Assembly (NCBI RefSeq): GCF_021531655.1
Contig: NZ_JADYUF010000035.1
Coordinates: forward strand, 1 to 37,604
Reading direction: 5' to 3'
Source of the DNA: Leyella stercorea
GTDB lineage: Bacteria; Bacteroidota; Bacteroidia; Bacteroidales; Bacteroidaceae
Length of the DNA: 37,604 nt
Program-made: the position numbers and the translations under genes
The notes under the pieces: generated by a model
What the model was told of the DNA's origin: nothing
Seen by the model: the letters and a program-made list of their open reading frames with translations, nothing else
Database searches by the model: none
In this document: positions 23,430 to 33,167 of the stretch, piece by piece
How positions within the stretch are numbered: position 1 is the stretch's first letter
How the letters are laid out: each line of letters opens with the position of its first letter

Positions 23430-26400
23430 ATGAAAAAAAGAAGACAACAGCAACATCCTCCATATTTGGACGGGCGGGTTGCAAGCAATTCTGTTTCTAC
23501 GCGGCGTTCCATGCGAACGTCCGCGGGAAGGTTCATGCAGTTCTTCCTTTGTGTCATGATGCTGATGGCGTTCTCAGTGCAGAAGGCGTCGGCGTATGAC
23601 GATTGGCAGGACAGCTGGATAAGTCAATGGTACGATGCGGAAAATGCCACTATCGTACTCGACATCCGCGTTTACCAATCGTGGGGTGGAGCAGGAGCCG
23701 GCCATTGCGGATTCTGTCGTGATGACGGTTGGCTTGATGTCAGTGTGGCTGGATACGACATCCATCTCAAAGGTCCGAAAGACCAGTGGACAAGCTATGA
23801 CCCTAACTCAGATCAGGTCACGGGAATCGACAAGAAATACGTACAATGGCTTGGTTTCAGAAAAACAGATGGCGACAAGGGATCTTATTTCATTAAGATC
23901 ACCATTCCGCTGATACAGGACCGAATCGGAAAAGACGTATTTGTAAAATACAAGGGAGTATGGTGGCGCGAATTGAAAACGGCGACGGATCAGGACGTTG
24001 ATTTCACTGCAACTGTAGACACCCATTTCGGCTGTACGCCGACTATAATCACAAATGCCTATTATGGCGTAAAGGGGAATAAGCCAGGCTATGTCATCGC
24101 ATGGAAAAAAGACGGAACGGCAAAGCAGAACTCCATTGACAAAAAGGGACATTTCAGACTCTGCTATTCAAACGGTGACCCCGTGCCAAACATCTCCACT
24201 ATCGATGCGAGTCTTAATAGCAGTGGAGAGTTCTTTATCCCAGTGGAGAGTCTGAATCTTGACAATCCGTCTGAATACAAGATTATACAGCACTACGAGC
24301 CGACTTATAACAATAAGGTAATTTACGAGACATCAAGCTCTGCCAATAAAACCCGTCCTGCCTATCCGCAGGTGAAGGAAATCAGCGCCAACTATGATCA
24401 GGTGACGCGCAAGGCGAAGGTGAACTGGAATCTCAGTGCGGCTCCGACGCAGAACTGCATTGAGGACAATATGGTGCTCACAATCAAGAGTACGAATAGG
24501 GCGACAAATGCTGTGGAGACAACCACACAGAATATCAAGTATATGGCTGGTAAGACAGCATACAGCTATGAGTTTGACGTACCTTTAGGCGAGAGCCTGA
24601 ATTATGAATTCAGCATTAAGCGTTCGCATACAGGCAACTCTGATGTATGGAACAACGCTTTCAGCAAGCAGACCTCTCTCTCGGCTTCTGCAAAGCACAG
24701 CAATGTTACGGCAGGTTCTGTACATGCTAAGCTTAGTGAAGACGACCAGACTGCCACTATCACTTGGCAGACTGAGGGCGACATCTGGAGTTCGGGCACC
24801 AAAGCGGTGCTTACACGTGTGAACGTTACGACCAATACTACTGACAACATCGAGCTGTCGAAGGAAGATTTCCTCAGCGGCAAATATATTGACGACATGA
24901 TAATGGTGTGCAACGAATATCGTTACCGCCTTACCGTGAAGCCTGCCGAGGCTTACGGCACATTGACCCCAGTGGCAGCACCGGAGTCAATCATGCCCAC
25001 AAGCATAGGCAATCTTGTTACGTTTACAGCCGGCAAGGGCTACTACTCAGACCGCGTTGAACTGGCATGGAGCAGCAAGGGCAACTTTGAGCGCTTCGTA
25101 ATCAACCGCAAGGAGCATGGCGCTCCTGATACAGACTATAAGCAGATAGCCGTTACTGAGGGCAACGAGGCTCAGAACGACTATTACTATAACGACGTGA
25201 ACGCCATTCCCGGCATCGTCTACGACTATCGTATCAAGGGACAGGTGATGTGCTCTGGCAATCTGCTTGAGAGCGACGAGGAACTTACTGACGTTGGTTT
25301 CCGCACACCTACGGGCGACATCTACGGCCGCGTAACATTCGAAAACGGACAGGCAGTGGCTGGAGCAAAGGTTACAGCTGAGCCTACCGAAGGCTCTGGC
25401 GTTCCCGGCAAGTCGTACGTTTTCAGCGGTGCGTCAAAGCTTACCGTCGACAACGAGTCGCTCTTGAAGGACGCTACGAAGGCTGCAACACTCCAGGCAT
25501 GGGTACGAGCAGACAAGGAAGGTACTATCATCGAGAAGCCGGGCATGTACAAGCTGGCATACAACAACCAGTATATTGAGTTCACGGTAGGCTCTCAGAC
25601 ACTGAAGACTTCGAAGAAACTCAAGGACTACGCTTCTTCGGCACAGTTCGTACACCTCTCGGCAGTGGCAGACGCCACACACCTTATTATATATATAAAC
25701 GGTAAGGCAGTGGCAGAAGCCAAGCGTACGGCTCAGATTACGGGCAACGACAATAAGGTGGTGATTGGTGAAGGCTTCACCGGAGCCATCGACGAAGTTC
25801 GTATCTGGAACAAGGCGCTCAATGCTGACACCCTCGCCAACGACTACGACCGCTATATCGTAGGTAATGAGGACGGCCTGCAGGCTTACTACACCTTCGA
25901 CTATTCGGTAGACAACGCCTTCTACGACATATCGTACAAGGGCACCAAGTACAACATGAACCATGGTGTGGCTACGGATGTTACGATCAGTTCAAAAGAC
26001 ATTCCTACTTCTGCACAGCTCGGCTACAGCAGCTACACAGCTGTAGACGGTTCATACCAGATTCGTTCGCTGCCCTACACCGGCAACGGAACCACCTATA
26101 TGATTGTGCCTACTCTTGGCATACATCAGTTTGCGTCGGCTAAGGAGCTGCGCCTCATCAACTCGCAGGCACAGAGCCACACCGTGAACTTCACGGATAA
26201 GTCATCGTTCAACATTTCGGGTAAGGTGATGTATAAGGGTGGCAACGTGCCCGTTGAGGGTGTTTCGTTTGCCGTTGACGGTGTCACCGTAATGGACGGC
26301 AAGAGCAATATCGTTAAGACCGACGCTAAGGGACAGTTCACCATAAGCGTACCTGTAGGACAGCACGAGGTGAAGGCTGTGCTTGCCAACCATACATTTG

Positions 26401-29400
26401 AGAACGGCGGTAAGATTACCAACAGCGACGGAACCGACCGCAACTATCAGGACGACGACAACGGATTCGAAATCTTTGACGTTACAACAGTACGTTATAT
26501 CGGACGTGTTGCCGGAGGTACCAAGCAGGAGGCGTTCCCTGTAGGACATTCTCTTTCGAAGAACAACCTTGCTGACGACGTACGCATCGAACTCACCTAT
26601 CAGAACGATGCTTACAAGATGACAACTGAAGCTCGCGAGACTACACTCAATCACGTCAAGGGCGCATACGTAAGCAAGCAGCACCAGAACCGCGTAGCTT
26701 ACAATGGCAACAAGATTACTATCTATCCTGACGCAGAAACGGGTGAGTTCTATGCCGACCTCATTCCTGAGAAGTATAAGATTAATGTAGTAGTGCCTGG
26801 TCATGACAAAATCCCGGGCAGTGGCGACGACCTCAACTTGAGCAACGAGTTTGCAAAGCAGAGCGAGGTGAATGCTTATGTCGACTCTATCTCTACGCAG
26901 GGCAAGTATGTCAATTGCAGCGACACTGTATATTACAACAAGAAGCAGCAGTTCATCAAGCGCTACACTCCGTCAATCATCGTAAAGGAGAAGGTGAAGG
27001 GTAAGCTTCAGGACTTCTTCGGAAAGGAAGAACTCAGCATCGCTACCCTCGACCAAACAAAAACTATAAAGGTAAAGACCTACAATCCTGACAATGCTGC
27101 ACAGCCTTACACACTCGGCGTGCCGGTGTATGAGCAGGGACAATACGTCACTTATCACATCACCACAGCGGAGGTGTACGAATATAAGGATAAGGACGGC
27201 AGACGTAAGGAAGGCGTTAAGGAAGACATCGTGCCAACGCCTGAGGCTAAACTGTCATTCAGTAGAGGCGACATTGCGTACGGAACGCAAGAAGACATCA
27301 CTACTGACGAGAACGGTGAGGCTGAATGGACTTTCCAGGTTAACAACCCGGAAATGACTTCGGCTCTGCGCTCAGCAGCTATGGATATGACCTACAGCGA
27401 AAACAGCGAAAGCACATCTTCTACAACAATCAACTGGAAGGGTGGCTTTGACGGCAAGGGAAATACTAAGGCTATCGTAATTGGTGCAAAGACTCTGGGA
27501 TCGGACTTCGTTACGAACGGACCCGACAAGGTGCTCTTCGTGCTGCGCGACCCACCGGGAAGCAACTCTTATGCTTATCTTGAGAAGGGTGTGACAGTTA
27601 CTTCTACAAGTACATATGAGGGAAATGTCACTAACGAGGGAGTATTGAACAACGAGGCAAAGGTTGGTGCCAAGGTCATCACCTTCACCGGTCTTGGTGC
27701 CGGAGTGGTGAACGAGAACGACGTGAAGAACGAATTCTCATTCGGAGCTTCTCACAGTGAGACAATCGGTGGTACAGACTCTGACACTAAGACGATGACC
27801 ACTACCACACGCTTCGAGACAAGTAGCGACCCGCAGTATGTAGGAAGCGACGGCGACCTCTTCGTTGGCTATTCTACCAATATCGGTGTAGGCAAGACCG
27901 AAAACATCGCCGTTACTACACGTGAGATGTATCAGGCCAATCCTTCAGAATACGAACTGTTCGGCAATGTTACTCCCGAAAACAGTGAATATCTGCTTGT
28001 GAAGACTACTGGTCTGGGACTTTCGCAGAAGTATGGCACTATGTTCACCTATCCGCAGGTGCACATCGAGCAGGTGCTGTTGCCTAAACTTGAGGATGTA
28101 CGCAACAAGTTGCTGCATCAGCCGGCTGAAGGTGTCGACTTCCAGGCAATGGCTGACAACACCAAACTCCCAGTATACGTTTCGAAGTTGGCAGCTGACG
28201 ATCCTAACTTCGGCAAGAGCAACAACGACAAGGTGTTTAAGGGTGCCAATGCCACCGACCCGATTGACGGACCAAGTTACAAGATCTACACTCCGGCAGG
28301 ACAGCCGTTGAAGGAGGATACTATCATGTTCCTCAATCAGTCGATTGACAACTGGAAGATGCAGCTTCGCAATAACGAGGAACAGAAGGTGAAGGCAGAA
28401 CTCATGCAGAACCATTCGTTCCAGGGCGGTGCTTCTTACGAATACTCTGAGGAGTATGAGGTTGGACGCTCGGAGACTCAACGCTTCTCTATCTTGATTG
28501 GCGCTCAGTTCACCAACAACTTCGGATGGACACTCAATGGCACTGGTATGGTGCTCACTGTAGACGAGAGCCTTACCACCGAACACGGCGGCGAGTTCTC
28601 AACTGAGGAAAGTGCACGCCACTGCAAGGGCTACGTGCTCGCAGAGGAAGGCTCTGACTACATCTCTGTAGACGTATGCCGCGAGGCAGGATACAAGAAC
28701 GGCGACCAGTACATCAAGTACAAGGACATGAAGAATGAAAAGGGACAGACCTTCTCTACATTCATCTTCAAGACCCGTGGCGGTGCTACGTCTTGTCCGT
28801 TCGAGGGCGAATACAAGACCAAGTATTACGAACCGGGACAGCACGTCATCAATGAGGCTACCGTTCAGATGGAAGTTCCGGAGATAACCGTTGAAAAGGA
28901 CTTCATCGAGAATGTTCCTTCTGGCAAGTCGGCTTACTTCACGCTCTATCTGCGCAACAACTCTGAGTCGCAGGACGACAACTGGTATAACCTCGTTATT
29001 GACGATGCCAGCAATCCTAACGGAGCACAGCTGCTCATCGATGGCGCACCGATCGGCAACGGCAGAGCATTGCTCGTACCGGCAGGCGGAACACTTACCA
29101 AGACACTCGAAGTGCGCAAGGGTTCGGTGATGAACTACGACAATCTCCGACTGATGCTTCAGTCGCAGTGTCAGTGTGACCCCACCGACTTCCAGGACGA
29201 TGTATATGACGACGTGACGTTCAGCGTTCACTTCACCCCTTCTGCCACAAGCGTGAGCCTGAAGAAGCCTACTGACAACTGGACATACAACACCAAGTTG
29301 GCAACAGCGGAGGTGAACGGCGTGCAGAAGCATTACATGGACGTAGTGATTGACGGATTCGATGTGAACTATGACAACTTCCATCGCATCATGCTTCAGT

Positions 29401-32400
29401 TCAAGCCGTCGTCGGGCAGCGACAACGACTGGACAACGCTCATGAGCTACTACAACGACCAGACTCTCTTCGACCAGGCAGTGAAGAATGGTATGAATGC
29501 AGAGATGATCAAGGCTGCTGATGCCGGTACTATCAAGTATCGCTGGTTTATGGACGACCAGCAGGATCAGCGTTACGACCTGCGCACTGTAGGTACGAGC
29601 ATGATCAACAATGAGGAGGTATATAACTATTCTGCCGTACACAGCGGCATCAAGGATATGTATAATCCGCGCCTCTTCGGTAGTGCACAACCTGCCAACG
29701 GCGTGCTCACTGTCAACGATGAGGTGAAGCTCACGTTCAACGAGCCTATAGCCGACGGACTGCTCACCGACAACAACTTCTCGGTAACGGGCATCCGCAA
29801 CGGTGCACAGACCGACCATAGCGTAAGCGTACGACTCGACGGCGAGAACGACGAACTTGTTTCTGAGTTCCAACGCAATTGGAGCGGCAAGAACCTGACA
29901 ATAGAAATGTGGACTCTTGCAGACAAACCGCAGGATGCAGTACTCTTCAGTCAGGGCAATGCCAACAGTTCTATCGAACTTGCAACGACAAGCGACAACC
30001 GCTTGAAGGTGAAGGTGGCCGACAAGACCATTATCAGTGACCGTCCGTTCGATTACGAACAGGGTACATGGGCACACGTAGCTCTCGTATACAACAATGA
30101 GGGTAACGTATCGGCTTACTACAACTACAATCAGCTTATCAGCGCTGCTGAGGTGGGCGAGTATAATGGCGAGGGCGCTTATGTGTTCGGAGCCAGTGTG
30201 GACGGAAGCGGACACTTCGCCGGCAAGATGCATGGTGCACGTATCTGGGACAAGGTGGTTACACCAGCACGTCTTCAGACCAACTCGCTGACTATGCTCT
30301 CTGGAGCAGAAAGCAATCTCATTGCTTACTATCCTATGTCGGAGGCTAAGGGCAACGTGCTTGCCGACAAGGCACATGGAGCCAACCTCGATATGCGTGG
30401 AGGTGAATGGGCTAATCCGGAAGGTCGTGCAGCTGCATTCAACGGCAAGGACCAGTATCTGAAACTCTCTTCGGGCAGTTCATGTGTAGTAGACAACACT
30501 ATGGACTACACCATCGAGACATGGTTTAAGGCTGACGAGGCACAGCAGACAGCTACCATCATCTCCAACGGACGTGGCGACGGTGAGGAAATGGGCGGTT
30601 CGCTCAATCTCTTCGCTCTTAATCTGGAGGAAGGCAGACTGGTATTCCATAACAATGGAGTGCGTGTGGCATGCGACGGAAGCTTTGCTGACAACGACTG
30701 GCACCACGTTGCTGTAGCTGTCAACCGTACAAGCGGTCGCGGACAGATATACGTGGACGGCAAGCTCAACACTTACTTCGAAGCAGCTGACCTCGGTGGT
30801 ATAGCAGCGGCTTACATCCACCTCGGTGCACGTGTATGGACTCCTGCTGACAACCTTCAGCATGAGACAGCCGACAACTTCTTCAAGGGTGAGATTGACG
30901 AGGTGCGTGTATGGAATCTCTATAAGAGCGAGACGCTCGTGGAGAACGGCAACAGCAACCGACTCGACGGCACCGAGAAGGGACTCTTGGCTTACTATCC
31001 GTTCGAGACATACATCGAATGGCAGGGCGTGAAGGAACTCCAGTTCTCTCTGAAAGACCAGAAGCAGCAGGCTGACCCGACACAAAAAGTGCCTGACGCA
31101 GTGGCTGTAGGAGGCGATGTAGAGACCAAGGCCTCAGCGCCAATTAAGGCAAAGGGACCCGAGAGCAAGCTTCTTTACGATTTCGTAGTCAATAACGATG
31201 CTCTCATAATCAATCTGAAGGAGCCTTACGAGCGTATCGAGAAGACTATCGTGAAGATCACCGTTGACGGCGTACGCGACAAGAACGGCAATGAGATTCT
31301 CTCACCGATAACATGGAGCGCTTACATCGACCGCAACCAGCTGAAGTGGAGTGACAACGCTCTCACCGTAGTGAAGAAGCTCAACGAGGAGAAGACTCTC
31401 AAGGTGAAGGCACTCAACAACGGCGGTTCAATCGAACACTTCACCATCGAGAACCTTCCTTCATGGCTGGAGGCAGAACCGGCAAGCGGCACCATCGACC
31501 CGACTTCGTCTGCCGACATCCTTCTGACCATCGACCCGAGTCTGAACATCGGTACGTACGACGAGACTCTCTATCTGCGTGGCGACAACAATGTGGTCGA
31601 GGCTCTGCAGCTCACCGTTAAGGTGGAAGGCGAGAAACCTGAGTGGACGGTCAATCCGGCTGACTTCAAGTATAATATGTCTGTCTTCGGCAAGCTGTAT
31701 ATTAATAAGGTGTATTCTTCCGACAATGAGGACATGCTCGCTGCATTCAGTGGCGGAAAGTGCGTCGGCGTATGCAACAACCGTTACTACAAGCAGAACG
31801 ATATGTACTATGCTATGCTCACGGTCTACTCTAATGACGTAAGCAATTCTGACCTTGAGTTCCGCATCTGGGACGCAAGCACCGGACGTACATACATCGC
31901 AGAGAGCGAAAAGCCTATAAGCTTCGCCAACAACTCAGTTTTAGGCAGTCCTTCACAGCCTGTGCTGTTCACAGCTAAGGACTATCGTGTGCAGACCATC
32001 AACCTGAATGAGGGATGGACGTGGATTTCCACCAACATCGCATCCGACAAGCTTAACGACCTCAACAAGTTGCTTGCCGACGGAAAGTGGACTTCTGACG
32101 ACCAGGTAAAGAGCGAGCAGTACGGCTTCGCATCATGGACCAAGCGCAATGGATGGATGGGATCGCTCACCGGCATTGACAACGACCAGATGTATCTCGT
32201 ACACAGTTCACAGCCTCAGACTCTGAACATCTCAGGTCCGGCAGTCGATCCGACATCGCACAAGCTCACAATCCGCGGAGCTAAGGCTGACGGAACACCT
32301 CGCTGGAACTACATCTCATACCTGCCATCTGACAACTTCACACTCAAAGAAGCTCTCGCTGGCTATGATGCAAAGGATGGCGACATCGTGAAGTCGCAGA

Positions 32401-33149
32401 CACAGATGGCTATGTACAGCGGCAATCTGGGATGGATAGGCAGTCTTACATATATGGAGAATGGCAAGGGCTATATGCTCCAGCGCCAGTCGCAGGACGA
32501 CGCCGTGCTGCAGTATCCGTCGAAGACTTCAGTAGGACGCAAGACAAGAGCGGCTGTAGCTGTAGCCCAAAACGCAGATGACACATCAGGATACTTCCCA
32601 TACTCTGCCAATATGACGGCTGTAGTAGAAGTAGAAGGTGTAGAGCTTGAGCAAGGCGACCGTCTTGTAAGCTATATATCAGGCGAACCACGCGGCAATG
32701 CTGAATCAATAAACCTGCCCGACGGCAGAACCATCTTCATGCTTACCGTGGGTGGCGACAAGCCTGCAACTGTAGACATGACCATTGAACGCAACGGCAA
32801 CGTCATCGCCAAAGCTGCAGACGCTATCGGCTATGCAACCAACAGCAATGTCGGTACCATCAACGAACCGATGCGCATAAGCTTCCTCGGCAATGAAGGC
32901 GGACTCTATGTCTATCCGTCACCGTTCGATTCGCAGCTGAAGATCCGTGCCAATGTAGACCGCAACGCCCATACCGACGTCTTCATAAGCGACGTAAGCG
33001 GCAGGCGAATCATAGCATGGGACAACTGCAATGACAATGGCAACGTAGACCTCACATGGAATGTAGGCAATACAGTTCCTTCGGGAGTGTATATCGTAAG
33101 CATCTCTATCGATGGCAAGATTTACTCTACGAAAGCTATCAAGAAGTAA
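23430..33149 (+). CDS. Giant T9SS-secreted surface protein with LamG-like domains
   Basis: A 3239-residue (roughly 350 kDa) cell-surface protein. A basic stretch of about 35 residues precedes the hydrophobic signal core (MQFFLCVMMLMAFSVQKASA, about 36-55); in-frame ATGs at 23511 and 23535 could also serve. Then: an unknown N-terminal region with fibronectin-like parts (60-625); a carboxypeptidase-regulatory-like fold (about 629-870) interrupted by a LamG-like domain with GAIDEVRIWN (658-823); a second such fold (about 927-990); an Ig-like SbsA-type segment (about 2080-2135); LamG-like domains 2 and 3 (about 2140-2330 and 2333-2530, GEIDEVRVWN); a BACON-like segment (about 2640-2735); two copies of the DMLAAFSGGKCVGV-type domain around two GWxWIS/KSQ-type repeats (2737-3155); and a type A T9SS signal (3160-3239, VYPSPFDSQLKI...SGVYIVSISIDGK). 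First gene of a three-gene operon. Confidence 0.9.
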   Translation: MKKRRQQQHPPYLDGRVASNSVSTRRSMRTSAGRFMQFFLCVMMLMAFSVQKASAYDDWQDSWISQWYDAENATIVLDIRVYQSWGGAGAGHCGFCRDDGWLDVSVAGYDIHLKGPKDQWTSYDPNSDQVTGIDKKYVQWLGFRKTDGDKGSYFIKITIPLIQDRIGKDVFVKYKGVWWRELKTATDQDVDFTATVDTHFGCTPTIITNAYYGVKGNKPGYVIAWKKDGTAKQNSIDKKGHFRLCYSNGDPVPNISTIDASLNSSGEFFIPVESLNLDNPSEYKIIQHYEPTYNNKVIYETSSSANKTRPAYPQVKEISANYDQVTRKAKVNWNLSAAPTQNCIEDNMVLTIKSTNRATNAVETTTQNIKYMAGKTAYSYEFDVPLGESLNYEFSIKRSHTGNSDVWNNAFSKQTSLSASAKHSNVTAGSVHAKLSEDDQTATITWQTEGDIWSSGTKAVLTRVNVTTNTTDNIELSKEDFLSGKYIDDMIMVCNEYRYRLTVKPAEAYGTLTPVAAPESIMPTSIGNLVTFTAGKGYYSDRVELAWSSKGNFERFVINRKEHGAPDTDYKQIAVTEGNEAQNDYYYNDVNAIPGIVYDYRIKGQVMCSGNLLESDEELTDVGFRTPTGDIYGRVTFENGQAVAGAKVTAEPTEGSGVPGKSYVFSGASKLTVDNESLLKDATKAATLQAWVRADKEGTIIEKPGMYKLAYNNQYIEFTVGSQTLKTSKKLKDYASSAQFVHLSAVADATHLIIYINGKAVAEAKRTAQITGNDNKVVIGEGFTGAIDEVRIWNKALNADTLANDYDRYIVGNEDGLQAYYTFDYSVDNAFYDISYKGTKYNMNHGVATDVTISSKDIPTSAQLGYSSYTAVDGSYQIRSLPYTGNGTTYMIVPTLGIHQFASAKELRLINSQAQSHTVNFTDKSSFNISGKVMYKGGNVPVEGVSFAVDGVTVMDGKSNIVKTDAKGQFTISVPVGQHEVKAVLANHTFENGGKITNSDGTDRNYQDDDNGFEIFDVTTVRYIGRVAGGTKQEAFPVGHSLSKNNLADDVRIELTYQNDAYKMTTEARETTLNHVKGAYVSKQHQNRVAYNGNKITIYPDAETGEFYADLIPEKYKINVVVPGHDKIPGSGDDLNLSNEFAKQSEVNAYVDSISTQGKYVNCSDTVYYNKKQQFIKRYTPSIIVKEKVKGKLQDFFGKEELSIATLDQTKTIKVKTYNPDNAAQPYTLGVPVYEQGQYVTYHITTAEVYEYKDKDGRRKEGVKEDIVPTPEAKLSFSRGDIAYGTQEDITTDENGEAEWTFQVNNPEMTSALRSAAMDMTYSENSESTSSTTINWKGGFDGKGNTKAIVIGAKTLGSDFVTNGPDKVLFVLRDPPGSNSYAYLEKGVTVTSTSTYEGNVTNEGVLNNEAKVGAKVITFTGLGAGVVNENDVKNEFSFGASHSETIGGTDSDTKTMTTTTRFETSSDPQYVGSDGDLFVGYSTNIGVGKTENIAVTTREMYQANPSEYELFGNVTPENSEYLLVKTTGLGLSQKYGTMFTYPQVHIEQVLLPKLEDVRNKLLHQPAEGVDFQAMADNTKLPVYVSKLAADDPNFGKSNNDKVFKGANATDPIDGPSYKIYTPAGQPLKEDTIMFLNQSIDNWKMQLRNNEEQKVKAELMQNHSFQGGASYEYSEEYEVGRSETQRFSILIGAQFTNNFGWTLNGTGMVLTVDESLTTEHGGEFSTEESARHCKGYVLAEEGSDYISVDVCREAGYKNGDQYIKYKDMKNEKGQTFSTFIFKTRGGATSCPFEGEYKTKYYEPGQHVINEATVQMEVPEITVEKDFIENVPSGKSAYFTLYLRNNSESQDDNWYNLVIDDASNPNGAQLLIDGAPIGNGRALLVPAGGTLTKTLEVRKGSVMNYDNLRLMLQSQCQCDPTDFQDDVYDDVTFSVHFTPSATSVSLKKPTDNWTYNTKLATAEVNGVQKHYMDVVIDGFDVNYDNFHRIMLQFKPSSGSDNDWTTLMSYYNDQTLFDQAVKNGMNAEMIKAADAGTIKYRWFMDDQQDQRYDLRTVGTSMINNEEVYNYSAVHSGIKDMYNPRLFGSAQPANGVLTVNDEVKLTFNEPIADGLLTDNNFSVTGIRNGAQTDHSVSVRLDGENDELVSEFQRNWSGKNLTIEMWTLADKPQDAVLFSQGNANSSIELATTSDNRLKVKVADKTIISDRPFDYEQGTWAHVALVYNNEGNVSAYYNYNQLISAAEVGEYNGEGAYVFGASVDGSGHFAGKMHGARIWDKVVTPARLQTNSLTMLSGAESNLIAYYPMSEAKGNVLADKAHGANLDMRGGEWANPEGRAAAFNGKDQYLKLSSGSSCVVDNTMDYTIETWFKADEAQQTATIISNGRGDGEEMGGSLNLFALNLEEGRLVFHNNGVRVACDGSFADNDWHHVAVAVNRTSGRGQIYVDGKLNTYFEAADLGGIAAAYIHLGARVWTPADNLQHETADNFFKGEIDEVRVWNLYKSETLVENGNSNRLDGTEKGLLAYYPFETYIEWQGVKELQFSLKDQKQQADPTQKVPDAVAVGGDVETKASAPIKAKGPESKLLYDFVVNNDALIINLKEPYERIEKTIVKITVDGVRDKNGNEILSPITWSAYIDRNQLKWSDNALTVVKKLNEEKTLKVKALNNGGSIEHFTIENLPSWLEAEPASGTIDPTSSADILLTIDPSLNIGTYDETLYLRGDNNVVEALQLTVKVEGEKPEWTVNPADFKYNMSVFGKLYINKVYSSDNEDMLAAFSGGKCVGVCNNRYYKQNDMYYAMLTVYSNDVSNSDLEFRIWDASTGRTYIAESEKPISFANNSVLGSPSQPVLFTAKDYRVQTINLNEGWTWISTNIASDKLNDLNKLLADGKWTSDDQVKSEQYGFASWTKRNGWMGSLTGIDNDQMYLVHSSQPQTLNISGPAVDPTSHKLTIRGAKADGTPRWNYISYLPSDNFTLKEALAGYDAKDGDIVKSQTQMAMYSGNLGWIGSLTYMENGKGYMLQRQSQDDAVLQYPSKTSVGRKTRAAVAVAQNADDTSGYFPYSANMTAVVEVEGVELEQGDRLVSYISGEPRGNAESINLPDGRTIFMLTVGGDKPATVDMTIERNGNVIAKAADAIGYATNSNVGTINEPMRISFLGNEGGLYVYPSPFDSQLKIRANVDRNAHTDVFISDVSGRRIIAWDNCNDNGNVDLTWNVGNTVPSGVYIVSISIDGKIYSTKAIKK

Positions 33150-33167
33150 TATAAACAGATAATCTAT

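Noticed and set aside
28599..30377. 592-codon minus-strand open frame inside the giant surface gene
   Set aside because: Antisense shadow caused by strong codon bias; translation has no domain pattern, while the plus strand encodes continuous LamG-like and Ig-like domains.
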